Assembly: GCF_001592735.1 (NCBI RefSeq)
Contig: NZ_LUKE01000001.1
Location: 1,461,018-1,525,017 of the forward strand
DNA: 64,000 nt
Reading direction: 5' to 3'
DNA from: Bdellovibrio bacteriovorus
GTDB taxonomy: Bacteria; Bdellovibrionota; Bdellovibrionia; Bdellovibrionales; Bdellovibrionaceae
Positions 24,769 through 34,319 of the stretch are shown in pieces (position 1 is the stretch's first letter; each line of letters begins with the position of its first letter). Made by a program: the position numbers and the translations under genes. The notes under the pieces were generated by a model. That model ran no database searches, was not told the DNA's origin, and worked only from the letters and a program-made list of their open reading frames with translations.

Positions 24769-24853
24769 TCCCTTAAATCAGCACCTTAATTCGTCGCGTC
24801 TAAAAGAGCAGATTCCCGTCTGCGTCGGCCATACAAAATTTCAAGTCCGTACC

Positions 24854-24882
24854 TTGACACCCTTCACATAGAGTTCATATTA
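24854..24882 (+). promoter_or_regulatory. groESL promoter candidate
   Basis: TTGACA at 24854-24859 is followed by a 17-base spacer and ATATTA. The CTTGACA context could also serve a heat-shock sigma factor. No CIRCE repeat (TTAGCACTC-N9-GAGTGCTAA) is present, so HrcA control is not supported. Confidence 0.5.
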
Positions 24883-24923
24883 CCTCCTACAGAATAAAAA
24901 ACCCTAATTGGAGGCATTCTAAT

Positions 24924-25226
24924 ATGGCTAAGAACGAAATCGGCGTTCGCCCTCTTCATGACAGAATTTTGGTTCGCAGAATGGCGGAAGAAGAAAAAAC
25001 CGCTGGCGGACTTTTCATCCCAGACACAGCTAAAGAAAAACCACAACGTGGTGAAATCATCGCGACTGGTAAAGGTCGTATCACTGAAGACGGAAAAATT
25101 TTGCCGTTGGAAGTAAAAGTTGGCGATAAAGTTCTTTTCGGACGCTACTCAGGCACGGAATTAAAACTTGAAGGCCAAGAATTCCTAATGATGCGCGAAG
25201 AAGACATCCTAGGCGTATTCAACTAA
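24924..25226 (+). CDS. groES: Co-chaperonin GroES
   Basis: This 100-residue protein matches GroES in length and content: [11 protein letters not shown] at the start, the mobile loop around [12 protein letters not shown], the [12 protein letters not shown] strand and the terminal EEDILGV. It caps the GroEL ring during ATP-dependent folding. A GGAGG ribosome-binding site precedes it, and groEL follows 30 bases later. Confidence 0.98.
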   Translation: MAKNEIGVRPLHDRILVRRMAEEEKTAGGLFIPDTAKEKPQRGEIIATGKGRITEDGKILPLEVKVGDKVLFGRYSGTELKLEGQEFLMMREEDILGVFN

Positions 25227-25244
25227 TTTTTTGAAATTTAATAA

Positions 25245-26900
<1,656 letters not shown>

Positions 26901-26901
26901 T

Positions 26902-26940
26902 CGGCCGTGAGGCCGCAGAGCGCAGGCGCCTTCGGGCGCC
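26902..26940 (+). repeat. Two stem-loops after groEL
   Basis: CGGCC-GTGA-GGCCG (26902-26915) and GGCGCC-TTCG-GGCGCC (26925-26940) are perfect hairpins; the second has a very stable UUCG loop. They lie between the groEL stop and the main terminator and could protect the mRNA 3' end or help processing. Confidence 0.6.
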
Positions 26941-26960
26941 GGACTGAAGCAGCTTCTTGA

Positions 26961-26988
26961 AAACCCCTGTTTTTACAGGGGTTTTTTT
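26961..26988 (+). terminator. groESL terminator
   Basis: A ten-base-pair stem, AAACCCCTGT with ACAGGGGTTT, closes a TTTT loop and is followed by a run of T. This is a classic Rho-independent terminator on the groESL strand. Confidence 0.9.
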
Positions 26989-27014
26989 GTGTCCATCGAA
27001 GCATCTCGGGAATT

Positions 27015-27131
27015 GTGTCGGAAGCGGTTAAAGAATACATCGCCAAGGCTCAGGTTCGTCCTGCATTTCGTTCTGCCATGGATGAAGTTCTTGATGACCA
27101 TGCTGAATTATTGCAGCGGTTGGCGAAGTGA
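27015..27131 (+). CDS. Short antitoxin-like protein, 38 residues
   Basis: A GTG at 27015 opens a 38-codon frame whose TGA overlaps the GTG start of the Doc-like gene (GTGA). The end of the product, DEVLDDHAELLQRLAK, resembles the C-terminal toxin-binding helix of Phd/RHH-type antitoxins. No DNA-binding N-terminal domain is present. The frame is open back into the groEL terminator, so the gene may have lost its 5' part. Confidence 0.55.
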   Translation: MSEAVKEYIAKAQVRPAFRSAMDEVLDDHAELLQRLAK

Positions 27132-27511
27132 AGGTCACTCTTTATCCCACACTCAGTGAAGTTTTAGAGCTTCATCGCATTCTTATTGAACGCTTTGGGG
27201 GCTCTAGTGGTATTCGTGATCTGGGGTTGCTACAAAGTGCATTGATGCGCCCGCAGACGGGTTATTATTCTACATTATCGCTTGAGGCGGCGGCCTTGTT
27301 ACAAAGCCTTTGTCAGAGCCCCGCATTCCTTGATGGGAATAAGCGCGTGGCCTTTGCGGTCACGGCGATTTTTTTGCGCATGAATGGATATCGTCTTAAG
27401 GTTGATGCGGATAATGGTGAAAGGTTTCTAATCGATCAAGTCATTGGCAAAAAAGCGGCGATTGAAGAGATTGCCGCTTGGCTTGAAAAATATATGCGTG
27501 CGGTGAAATAG
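27128..27511 (+). CDS. Doc-like Fic-domain toxin, variant active site
   Basis: The 127-residue protein matches death-on-curing (Doc) toxins in length and in its FLDGNKRVAF motif at 67-76, with the upstream GIRDLGLLQSAL segment. In Fic/Doc enzymes the motif reads HxFxD/EGNKR. Here the catalytic His position (65) is Pro, in SPAFLDGNKR. It may therefore be inactive or use another chemistry. It starts with GTG and is translationally coupled to the short upstream partner. Confidence 0.82.
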   Translation: MKVTLYPTLSEVLELHRILIERFGGSSGIRDLGLLQSALMRPQTGYYSTLSLEAAALLQSLCQSPAFLDGNKRVAFAVTAIFLRMNGYRLKVDADNGERFLIDQVIGKKAAIEEIAAWLEKYMRAVK

Positions 27512-27525
27512 ACGGCCCTGCAAAT

Positions 27526-29139
27526 TTAAAACAGATATTGAACCCCACCCATGATGGTCATGAGCTTATGGGTCACGGTTGAAGCCGATTCCGTGCGTGA
27601 GCCGGTACCGTTGAAATCAGAACTATAGCTTTCCACCAAGATTTCCCCACGAATCTTAAATCGTGGCTGCATTCGGTAATCACCAAAGAAACTAAATGAA
27701 TTAATTTTATTCGATGAAGACGAACCGCTGGTTTTGTTTTCACTCATTGAGGTACTTAAGTAAAAATCAAGTTTGGCGCCAATTTCAAAAGGAACTTCTT
27801 CGGATATTGGGAACTGCCCGCCTAAACCCAACGCCATGCCACTGTATTTCATCGAAGTGTAAGCCGTGGGGGTGCTGTCATCGGCGGTAAAATTGGTATT
27901 GATATATCCCAAAGACACTTGCAGCTTGGGCCCAAAGAAGTCGTTAGTTAGCAGGAAATTATAGCCCGCATTTACCGCGTATTGCCCCATGGCGACGTTT
28001 AACTTGCTTGGGGAAGAACCTGCCAAGGTATTTTCAATCGCGATCACAGCTTGGCGTAATTGAGCACCGACGTACCATTCAGGATTTAACCAGAACTCAC
28101 CGCGCGCCATAATGTTTGGCGCCATGTTGTCGCTGCCCGAAATGGATCCCGATGAAAGCAATGTCGCATTTTGTGTGTATTGAGTGATCCCCGCTAACAA
28201 TTCAATCTTGCCGTATTGTGGGGGCATTGTTGGCAACCACTCTTGAGGATTTTCCCCAAAGGCCACATCCTTATCCGGCCGTGTGGTGACGTCTTGTAAG
28301 ATCTTTCCTGAAGGGGTGACCACAGGAATGGCGTATTTCACAAATTCATCCGGCATCACTTTGGCGCCGACAGAAATAACGCCGGGTTCTTTTTCCATTT
28401 CGATATTACCAAAGCTTAAATACGGTTCGACTTTAAAAAGTCTTACGCGCCCTAGGACTTCTTTTTCGGTACTAACCATGAAATGCAATTTCGGATGGCG
28501 ATTTACTTTTATAATTTGCACAACCGAAACGCTGCTTTCATTTTTTAGCCCGTAATTGCTGCCCAGATTTAAAGTCACCTGTTGGCCACGTCGGCTCATG
28601 ATCACACCACGGAAAGGCATGCGGGACTTGATATTTTCAAACATGCGACGGGCTTCCGCACGGATTTGGACGGTTTCAAAATTTTTTAAATCGGTTGCTG
28701 ATTCTTGTAATAAAGGCCAGCCATCGCGACCCACAAATAAGGTCATGGTGATCGAAATACCACGCGGTCCGCGAATGATACGTGTGGCAAGAGCGGCCTC
28801 ACTTTGCGTGTTTTGCAAAACAGATTTTACATCTTGGGGACGCTCATCTAAAAATTCCGTTTTGATATTAAGATCTTTTGGATAGGCCGCTAAAGACCAT
28901 TGCTTGTCATCGTTCAGCGCATTTTGCAGCTCTTCATCCACCGGACGAGCGTAAATTCCGCCGACGTTGTCAGAGGTCGGGACTAAGACGATCGACTTAA
29001 TTGCTAGGTCTTGATCGATAGCACTTATGTAAGCATTCTGGGCATTCGTCTGGGCGTGAGCCATAGAAAAAATGAAAGACGAGGCAAGGACAACGCTGAC
29101 AAAAGTGTGCAGAATTATTTTCATAGATTTATTGTGCAT
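27526..29139 (-). CDS. Outer-membrane barrel protein with periplasmic N-domain
   Basis: The 537-residue protein has a signal peptide (cleavage near MAHAQ), a soluble N-terminal half with mixed alpha/beta content to about residue 300, and a C-terminal half of aromatic amphipathic strands ending MGGVQYLF, as in outer-membrane barrels. The start may be ATG 29139 or 29124. It is divergent from another outer-membrane protein gene at 29202. No family recognised. Confidence 0.75.
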   Translation of the reverse strand: MHNKSMKIILHTFVSVVLASSFIFSMAHAQTNAQNAYISAIDQDLAIKSIVLVPTSDNVGGIYARPVDEELQNALNDDKQWSLAAYPKDLNIKTEFLDERPQDVKSVLQNTQSEAALATRIIRGPRGISITMTLFVGRDGWPLLQESATDLKNFETVQIRAEARRMFENIKSRMPFRGVIMSRRGQQVTLNLGSNYGLKNESSVSVVQIIKVNRHPKLHFMVSTEKEVLGRVRLFKVEPYLSFGNIEMEKEPGVISVGAKVMPDEFVKYAIPVVTPSGKILQDVTTRPDKDVAFGENPQEWLPTMPPQYGKIELLAGITQYTQNATLLSSGSISGSDNMAPNIMARGEFWLNPEWYVGAQLRQAVIAIENTLAGSSPSKLNVAMGQYAVNAGYNFLLTNDFFGPKLQVSLGYINTNFTADDSTPTAYTSMKYSGMALGLGGQFPISEEVPFEIGAKLDFYLSTSMSENKTSGSSSSNKINSFSFFGDYRMQPRFKIRGEILVESYSSDFNGTGSRTESASTVTHKLMTIMGGVQYLF

Positions 29140-29201
29140 GCTCTCTGAAAACTCGTCAATTTGACGTCAAGTAATTCGGACCGAGAGCCGAAATATTTCT
29201 T

Positions 29202-30308
29202 ATGAAAATCGGCAAAATTTTATTCGTGATGATGATTGTTTCTTCCACCTCTTACGCCCAAGTAGGTCTAGAAGGTTTTTCTTCAGGACGCTATGAAGTT
29301 CGTAAGACAAAACCGACGCATCGTAAGCCGACATCAGAAGGCCCCGCCGAGACAAAAACGGAAACGACGACTTCAACGGCCGTCGCTCCTGGTGCGGCAG
29401 CCACGACAACAATGACTACGACGGTTGCAACACCAACACCCGTGACCGAGGCATCGCCGACGCCGACGGTGGTGGCGACTACAAGTGCTGCGGTGGAAGC
29501 TCAAGAGCCTAGTATTTCTGAACAAGCCGAGAGCTTGTTTTCTAGCAAAGCTGAAAAGGTCTATGACTTTTATCGAGTCCAGGTTCATCCGGATGACGTG
29601 CGTAACAATAAAGTCGAATTAGAAGTGATGCCGGTGATCGGTTATACGGATTCACAATCAAATTATTCTTATCGGGATTATCAAAGCCTATTTGAGGCAT
29701 TAAAGATTAAGACCAACGTATGGTTTACGCCGTTAATCGGTGTGAGCGGTCAACTGATGTTCTCATTTGCGGCGGACATGGATTCTGTTTCGGGATCTTC
29801 TAGAGTGCCGACGAAATATGAATACTTAGATTTGGGCATTAACTTCCGCCGATTCTTTGGGGTGTCTCGTCTTTCAAACTCAATGGAATTTGCTGTTCTT
29901 TATAGCGACAGCAAGGTGAATGTTGAAAGCGACAACACCTCTCGGCCGCGTCTTAAAACAAGCGGATTTGGTATGGCTCTTAAAGCTCGCGTTCCGACGT
30001 CTGAAAGTTATGCTTGGACATTTGGGGGATCTTTTTATCCGCGCCTGCAACACTCTGAATCTGAAACGGGCGTGGATATTAAATCAGGAACTTCTGACGA
30101 AAACATTCGTTTGGGTGTGGATTTAGGCGGTGAATTTAAGTTTACTCGCGAAAGCCAACTCATTTGGAATTTGGGTCTTAGCACAGAAAAAAACACCTTT
30201 GATGGTGCGGCCTCGTTGCCAGATCCACATACTTCGGCAACACCTGATAATGTCAGCGTTACGAATTCGTTAATTATGTTTTCCCTGGGCTATCGTTGGG
30301 GCCATTAG
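29202..30308 (+). CDS. Outer-membrane barrel protein with Thr/Pro/Ala linker
   Basis: The 368-residue protein begins with a signal peptide (ending SSTSYAQ), followed by a long low-complexity region (about 38-105) rich in Thr, Ala, Pro and Val. A beta-barrel domain follows and ends LGYRWGH. The linker may span the periplasm or peptidoglycan. It is divergent from the barrel protein at 27526-29139 and shares its promoter region. Confidence 0.75.
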   Translation: MKIGKILFVMMIVSSTSYAQVGLEGFSSGRYEVRKTKPTHRKPTSEGPAETKTETTTSTAVAPGAAATTTMTTTVATPTPVTEASPTPTVVATTSAAVEAQEPSISEQAESLFSSKAEKVYDFYRVQVHPDDVRNNKVELEVMPVIGYTDSQSNYSYRDYQSLFEALKIKTNVWFTPLIGVSGQLMFSFAADMDSVSGSSRVPTKYEYLDLGINFRRFFGVSRLSNSMEFAVLYSDSKVNVESDNTSRPRLKTSGFGMALKARVPTSESYAWTFGGSFYPRLQHSESETGVDIKSGTSDENIRLGVDLGGEFKFTRESQLIWNLGLSTEKNTFDGAASLPDPHTSATPDNVSVTNSLIMFSLGYRWGH

Positions 30309-30353
30309 AAAACAACTCATCAAAGTCATTTGAAGGTCCTATAATGAAACGGT

Positions 30354-30746
30354 ATGAAATATCGTTTCTTGGTTGTCGATGACGCCGGCTTTTTAAGAGA
30401 GATCATAAAAAATATCCTGGTAGATGCTGGGGGAGTTTGCATTGGTGAAGCTTCTAACGGAGACGAAGCCATCGCACTTGTCCAAGCGACTCTACCCGAT
30501 CTGGTGATTTTGGATATGGTCATGCCTCATCGCAATGGCATTCAAACGGCGCAAGCGATCAAAGAACTTCATCCCGAAATGAAAATCATCGGCTGTTCGA
30601 CGATTGACGAAGAGGCGATTATTCAAAAGGCATGTACGTCGGGTTTTGATGCTTACGTGACCAAGCCATTTTCTAAAGAAGATATTGTTCAAAATGTTTT
30701 AAAGGTCTTTCCTCATCTAGGAGAATCCATAAATGGAAGAACTTAA
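30354..30746 (+). CDS. CheY-like response regulator
   Basis: The 130-residue single-domain receiver has acidic residues D9 and D10, phospho-acceptor D54 in LVILDMVMP, Ser82 at the Thr/Ser switch position and K104 in VTKPF. With no output domain, it acts by protein contact, as CheY does. The start codon follows a weak ribosome-binding site. It overlaps the next gene by 14 bases. Confidence 0.95.
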   Translation: MKYRFLVVDDAGFLREIIKNILVDAGGVCIGEASNGDEAIALVQATLPDLVILDMVMPHRNGIQTAQAIKELHPEMKIIGCSTIDEEAIIQKACTSGFDAYVTKPFSKEDIVQNVLKVFPHLGESINGRT

Positions 30747-30993
30747 GTTCGTTGTGAAGTGTTTCGTTTTCACGATGCTGTTAGTTGTTTTGATGCAGGT
30801 GAAAGTGGGCGGATATTCTATTGAAGCACATTCGTTTCACTGGCTTCGCAAATCAACGATCTCGCAATATATTCAAAGTGCGGCGGCTGGCGGGGCTATG
30901 GCTTTGCGTAATTTGGGTCGTACCGTGAAAGACGGCGTGGCAAGCACCGTTGATGGGTATCAAGAAGGCGCCCACGAAAAGGCGATCAGGTAA
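30733..30993 (+). CDS. Small membrane protein after the CheY-like gene
   Basis: The 86-residue protein has a single N-terminal hydrophobic segment (about 6-24) and a soluble tail with Gly/Ala-rich helices. AGGAG lies before the start. The 14-base overlap with the response regulator gene implies coupled translation and perhaps a shared pathway. Function unknown. Confidence 0.7.
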   Translation: MEELKFVVKCFVFTMLLVVLMQVKVGGYSIEAHSFHWLRKSTISQYIQSAAAGGAMALRNLGRTVKDGVASTVDGYQEGAHEKAIR

Positions 30994-30999
30994 GGGGTC

Positions 31000-31058
31000 G
31001 GGAGAGCAACTCTTTGCACTTCGGCTTCGCCGAAGTAAGGGGGATAAGTTACTCTCCC
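31000..31058. repeat. Large nested hairpin
   Basis: GGGAGAG...CTCTCCC outer arms, extended by CAACT/AGTTA with partial pairing, enclose an inner perfect stem ACTTCGGC-TTC-GCCGAAGT (31018-31036). It separates convergent genes and lacks a T tail on either strand. It may act as a terminator or mRNA-stabilising element. Confidence 0.6.
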
Positions 31059-31072
31059 GTGGGGGGCTTGAT

Positions 31073-31246
31073 CTATTTAGTACCAGTGCGCACGGTAGCG
31101 CTGGTGCCTGAGTTCGAACTTGCTATTACCTTTGTATTATCCAAGATGCCAATTGAAGCCTGGTGATTGCACTTGGGCTGCGCAAATGCTCCCGAGGCGA
31201 TCATCGTCATCGCCAAAGCGATACCAAAATTTACTAATCTCTTCAT
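31073..31246 (-). CDS. Small secreted protein, 57 residues
   Basis: The ATG at 31246 has AAGGAG six bases upstream and is preferred to 31288. The product starts with signal peptide MKRLVNFGIALAMTMIASGAF and has a short polar mature region of about 35 residues rich in Ser, Thr and Asn. Function unknown. Confidence 0.68.
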   Translation of the reverse strand: MKRLVNFGIALAMTMIASGAFAQPKCNHQASIGILDNTKVIASSNSGTSATVRTGTK

Positions 31247-31330
31247 AACAACTCCTTTGATGAGTTTAAAAATAATAAACCTGTTCAAAGGAAGACTATT
31301 GCAGCGGTTGTGCCAGAATTTGTGTCTTGA

Positions 31331-31358
31331 AATGAGACATTATCTAGAATGAGACATT
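31331..31358. repeat. Short direct repeat upstream of small secreted gene
   Basis: AATGAGACATT occurs twice, 17 bases apart start to start, about 85 bases upstream of the minus-strand gene at 31246. The spacing is not a whole number of helical turns. It may be a regulator site or chance. Confidence 0.35.
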
Positions 31359-31371
31359 TATCAGATCAAAT

Positions 31372-31402
31372 AAAAAGGGCCTTGGTGTCCCAAAGCCCTT
31401 TT
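31372..31402 (-). terminator. Terminator after small secreted gene 31451-31741
   Basis: On the minus strand, AAAAGGGC pairs with GCCCTTTT around a 14-base loop with further internal pairing, then runs into TTTTTATTT. It lies about 50 bases after the stop of the gene at 31451. Confidence 0.75.
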
Positions 31403-31450
31403 AGGTTAACGATTGTATAAAAAGTGAACGATTTCAAAGTGGGGCCGGGG

Positions 31451-31741
31451 CTACTGAGCTCCAGATTGCGCTTTTTGTGAAGGATCGCTGCTCGTGCCGC
31501 CTTTGCGGAAGGTGGTATCCTCTTGCATGCGGATTCGCTTTAAACGCGCTTCGCATTCCTTACAGCCGGTGCCGGTCGCCGCTACATTAGCTTGTGTTTC
31601 GGCCCCAAAAGAGCGACCCATATTTTCATTTGGATCATCGCCCGTCGCATTTACGCGATTCGGATTTTCCTCTTGAGCATAAGAGAAAGTGCTTGAGAAA
31701 CCTAGAACCAACATCATCGAAAGTGCTAAGATTTTTTTCAT
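31451..31741 (-). CDS. Small secreted protein with CxxC
   Basis: The 96-residue product has a signal peptide ending FSYAQ and a polar mature region with [10 protein letters not shown] (a CxxC near residue 60). GGAG precedes the start. It is the last gene before the terminator at 31372 and follows the YD-repeat gene by only 15 bases, so it may be the tail of the Tad transcript. Confidence 0.7.
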
Positions 31742-31756
31742 ATATTCACCGTCTCC

Positions 31757-33412
31757 TTACAGATACAACTCTGCAGTTGCAGGGGCTATAACATCTAGCA
31801 AATTATTGAATGTGCTGGCAACTTGCATTGCGACGGAAGGTCCTTCTTTGCTATCTACTTTATTTATTTCACCATTAGATTTGTAACTAACCACGATCGT
31901 TCCTAATCCTGGGCGGGTTACTACCGATGGCTTGCCATAACGCTCTTCGTATTCGATTTTAACGACCTTTTTGGCCTGATCGGTGATCGTCGCAATACGA
32001 CCGCGATTATCGTAAGTCATATTGATCTTTTGACCATCGCTATTTTGGGCGAAAGCCAAATTACCCTTACCGTCATACTTAAACTGTGAGGTTTTAGTAG
32101 AGATCTTAGCGCCCTTCTCGTTAAAGAAGTTCGTTGTTACGGAGCTTACTTTTTTAATCTTAGGATCATATTCATAGTTCATACGTGCGGTTGGACTGGC
32201 TTTAACTTTAACCAAACCATCTGGGTAGTACTCATAAGAAATACGTTCGGCATTTCGACGGATAGAAATCGGTTTGCCAAAGACTTCATGGTAGCTGATG
32301 TCTGTCACGCTGCCATTAACCGTTGTCATAACACGTTGTAAGAAATACTGACCGTCAGGGCGTTGTTGATGCCAGAATTCGTATTTATTGTCGGCCATCA
32401 CTTCTTTGCCGCAAGTTTTCTTAACTGTCGACCAATAATGATTTTTTGGATCGTTTTGTGAGAACTCGTACTTATAAGACTCTAAGCATTTGTCACGATC
32501 GGTAAAACCTAAAACCCAGTCATTCTTTTTATCGTACTTAACGGCGATAAAAGTTTTATCTGGCCATGTAGCTTTAGTCAGGTTGTGGAGCTCGTCGTAT
32601 TCAAAGGTGTAGGTCTTGCCCCAAGCATTTTTTACCCATGATAAGTCATCTAGGTTTGCAAATTTGAATTCAACCAAAAGGCCGTTCGGGCCCGAGATCG
32701 ATTTCACCTTTTTATTTTGATAATATTTAAACGAAAGACGGCGACTGTTATTGTCTTGGATTGTCGCAATGACGTCTTTATCGTATTCGAACTTTAAGAA
32801 GTTGCCGTTTTTATCGTATATATGCGTGAGCTTCCCTTGAGGACTGAAGCGCTGCGCACTTCCATCTGGCATATTGCGAGTGTAATAAGTTTTATTGAAA
32901 ACAAAATTTTCGACTTCACGACCGTTGGCAAAGAATTTAGTACCTTCACGAACGGGAACCGCAACGCCATATTGGGTAGCGTATTCCGAACGAGCATTGT
33001 CATCTTCAAGAAGCTGAGTTTTCAAAGCAGCCAGCGATGATTCTGTCACGCCTACTTTCTTCTGAGCTCTCATTTTGGTGATAATTTGACTGATTGTATT
33101 ATCAACGTCTTTGCGAGTCACTTCGCGAGGAGAAAAGGTGATCTCCATACCGCCGCCGCATTCTTTAACTTTGATATTGCCTTCGGCATTTACTTCCATC
33201 GAAGTTTCAAAATCAGAACACCAGCCGAAACCAAACATGCCGTTGAATAGCGAACGGCTGTTATAAGTGCGCACGACTTTTAAATCGTAACCACTTCCCG
33301 GAACGTCCATGTCGATCCAGGTGTTTGAATAGTTAGCATTTTTCATGTCTACAAGAGCAAATGCTTGCGCCGAGAAAAGAAAGGCGAACGCCGCCAGAGC
33401 TTTCTTCATCAT
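31757..33412 (-). CDS. Secreted YD-repeat (RHS-like) protein
   Basis: The 551-residue protein has a signal peptide (MMKKALAAFAFLFSAQAFA), an RHS N-terminal (DUF6531-like) region with TYNSRSLFNGMFGFGW, and several YD repeats such as YDKNGNFLKFEYD, YDELHNLTKA and YDNRGRIATI. There is no C-terminal toxin domain or PxxxxDPxGL hallmark. The ATG at 33412 is supported by GAGG. It follows the TadB-like gene by 28 bases, so it is the end of the Tad operon and may be an adhesin or a substrate. Confidence 0.85.
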   Translation of the reverse strand: MMKKALAAFAFLFSAQAFALVDMKNANYSNTWIDMDVPGSGYDLKVVRTYNSRSLFNGMFGFGWCSDFETSMEVNAEGNIKVKECGGGMEITFSPREVTRKDVDNTISQIITKMRAQKKVGVTESSLAALKTQLLEDDNARSEYATQYGVAVPVREGTKFFANGREVENFVFNKTYYTRNMPDGSAQRFSPQGKLTHIYDKNGNFLKFEYDKDVIATIQDNNSRRLSFKYYQNKKVKSISGPNGLLVEFKFANLDDLSWVKNAWGKTYTFEYDELHNLTKATWPDKTFIAVKYDKKNDWVLGFTDRDKCLESYKYEFSQNDPKNHYWSTVKKTCGKEVMADNKYEFWHQQRPDGQYFLQRVMTTVNGSVTDISYHEVFGKPISIRRNAERISYEYYPDGLVKVKASPTARMNYEYDPKIKKVSSVTTNFFNEKGAKISTKTSQFKYDGKGNLAFAQNSDGQKINMTYDNRGRIATITDQAKKVVKIEYEERYGKPSVVTRPGLGTIVVSYKSNGEINKVDSKEGPSVAMQVASTFNNLLDVIAPATAELYL

Positions 33413-33440
33413 TATTGGTACCTCATCCTTGACTGACAAA

Positions 33441-34316
33441 CTACACTTTGATGGTAACAAGCTTTTTGATGACTACGCCACCGATTATTTGAAGAGCTAG
33501 CATCGCAAAGAGTAACACTAGACCTAGGGTTGTGCTGAACATGGGTTTGATGAAAGCCGGATCCACCATGAAAAAGACGCCCATAAGGATAAATGGAATG
33601 ATAGAAACGATAATTCCCTGCATAAGACCTTGAGCAGTCAGGGCTTGAATTTTTTTCTCAACTTTTTGTCTCTCGCGGATTGTTATGACGATGGTCTGGA
33701 AAGTTTCCGCTAAGTTACCACCAGTTTCCTTTAAGATATTAATGGCAGTTACGAACATTTGTACGTCAGGACGTGGAATGCGCTCTCCAAGATCGTTTAA
33801 AGCACTTTCAAAGCTATCACCGACTTGCATTTGATATAAAACTTGCGAGAACTCTTGGCTGATGGGGTTTCCCATAATCTCAACCACACGCTTCATGGAC
33901 TCTTGGGGATTGGAGCCTGCTTTAATACCGTTGGCCATGATAGTCAGGCCATCCACCATTTGATCCACGAAGGCCGTACAACGTTTTTCATAAATCAAAC
34001 GAATCACTAAAAGCGGAAGCTGCCACCCAGCAATTGTTAACGACGCACCAAAGATGAAACCCATGATGACATTGGGCCAGAACACTAAAAATGCCAAGGC
34101 ACCCACGCCGAAACTGCATAGCAGAATCAAGATGGTTACACGTCTTTCGTTCACATCCATGCCCATCACGCGCATCAACTTCAGAACTTGATCTCGTTGA
34201 CCAAGACTGCGCTTATGCAGCCATGCAATGGTTTTATCGGCCCATAGGATCACGATGACAAATACGCAAATGCCAAAGATGGGAATCATGATCCATTCGT
34301 TAAACAAAAAGCTCAT
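33441..34316 (-). CDS. Tad pilus inner-membrane protein, TadB-like
   Basis: The 291-residue protein has four to five membrane segments and a type II secretion F domain between them (about 125-250: FVDQMVDGLTIMANGIKAGSNPQES, GDSFESALNDLGER). It forms the inner-membrane platform of the Flp pilus machine. A second platform subunit (TadC) is not found in this window. It is three bases downstream of the fused ATPase gene. Confidence 0.9.
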   Translation of the reverse strand: MSFLFNEWIMIPIFGICVFVIVILWADKTIAWLHKRSLGQRDQVLKLMRVMGMDVNERRVTILILLCSFGVGALAFLVFWPNVIMGFIFGASLTIAGWQLPLLVIRLIYEKRCTAFVDQMVDGLTIMANGIKAGSNPQESMKRVVEIMGNPISQEFSQVLYQMQVGDSFESALNDLGERIPRPDVQMFVTAINILKETGGNLAETFQTIVITIRERQKVEKKIQALTAQGLMQGIIVSIIPFILMGVFFMVDPAFIKPMFSTTLGLVLLFAMLALQIIGGVVIKKLVTIKV

Positions 34317-34319
34317 GGC

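Noticed and set aside
24769-24923. CIRCE/HrcA operator in front of groES
   Set aside because: The TTAGCACTC inverted repeat is absent in this 155-base region.
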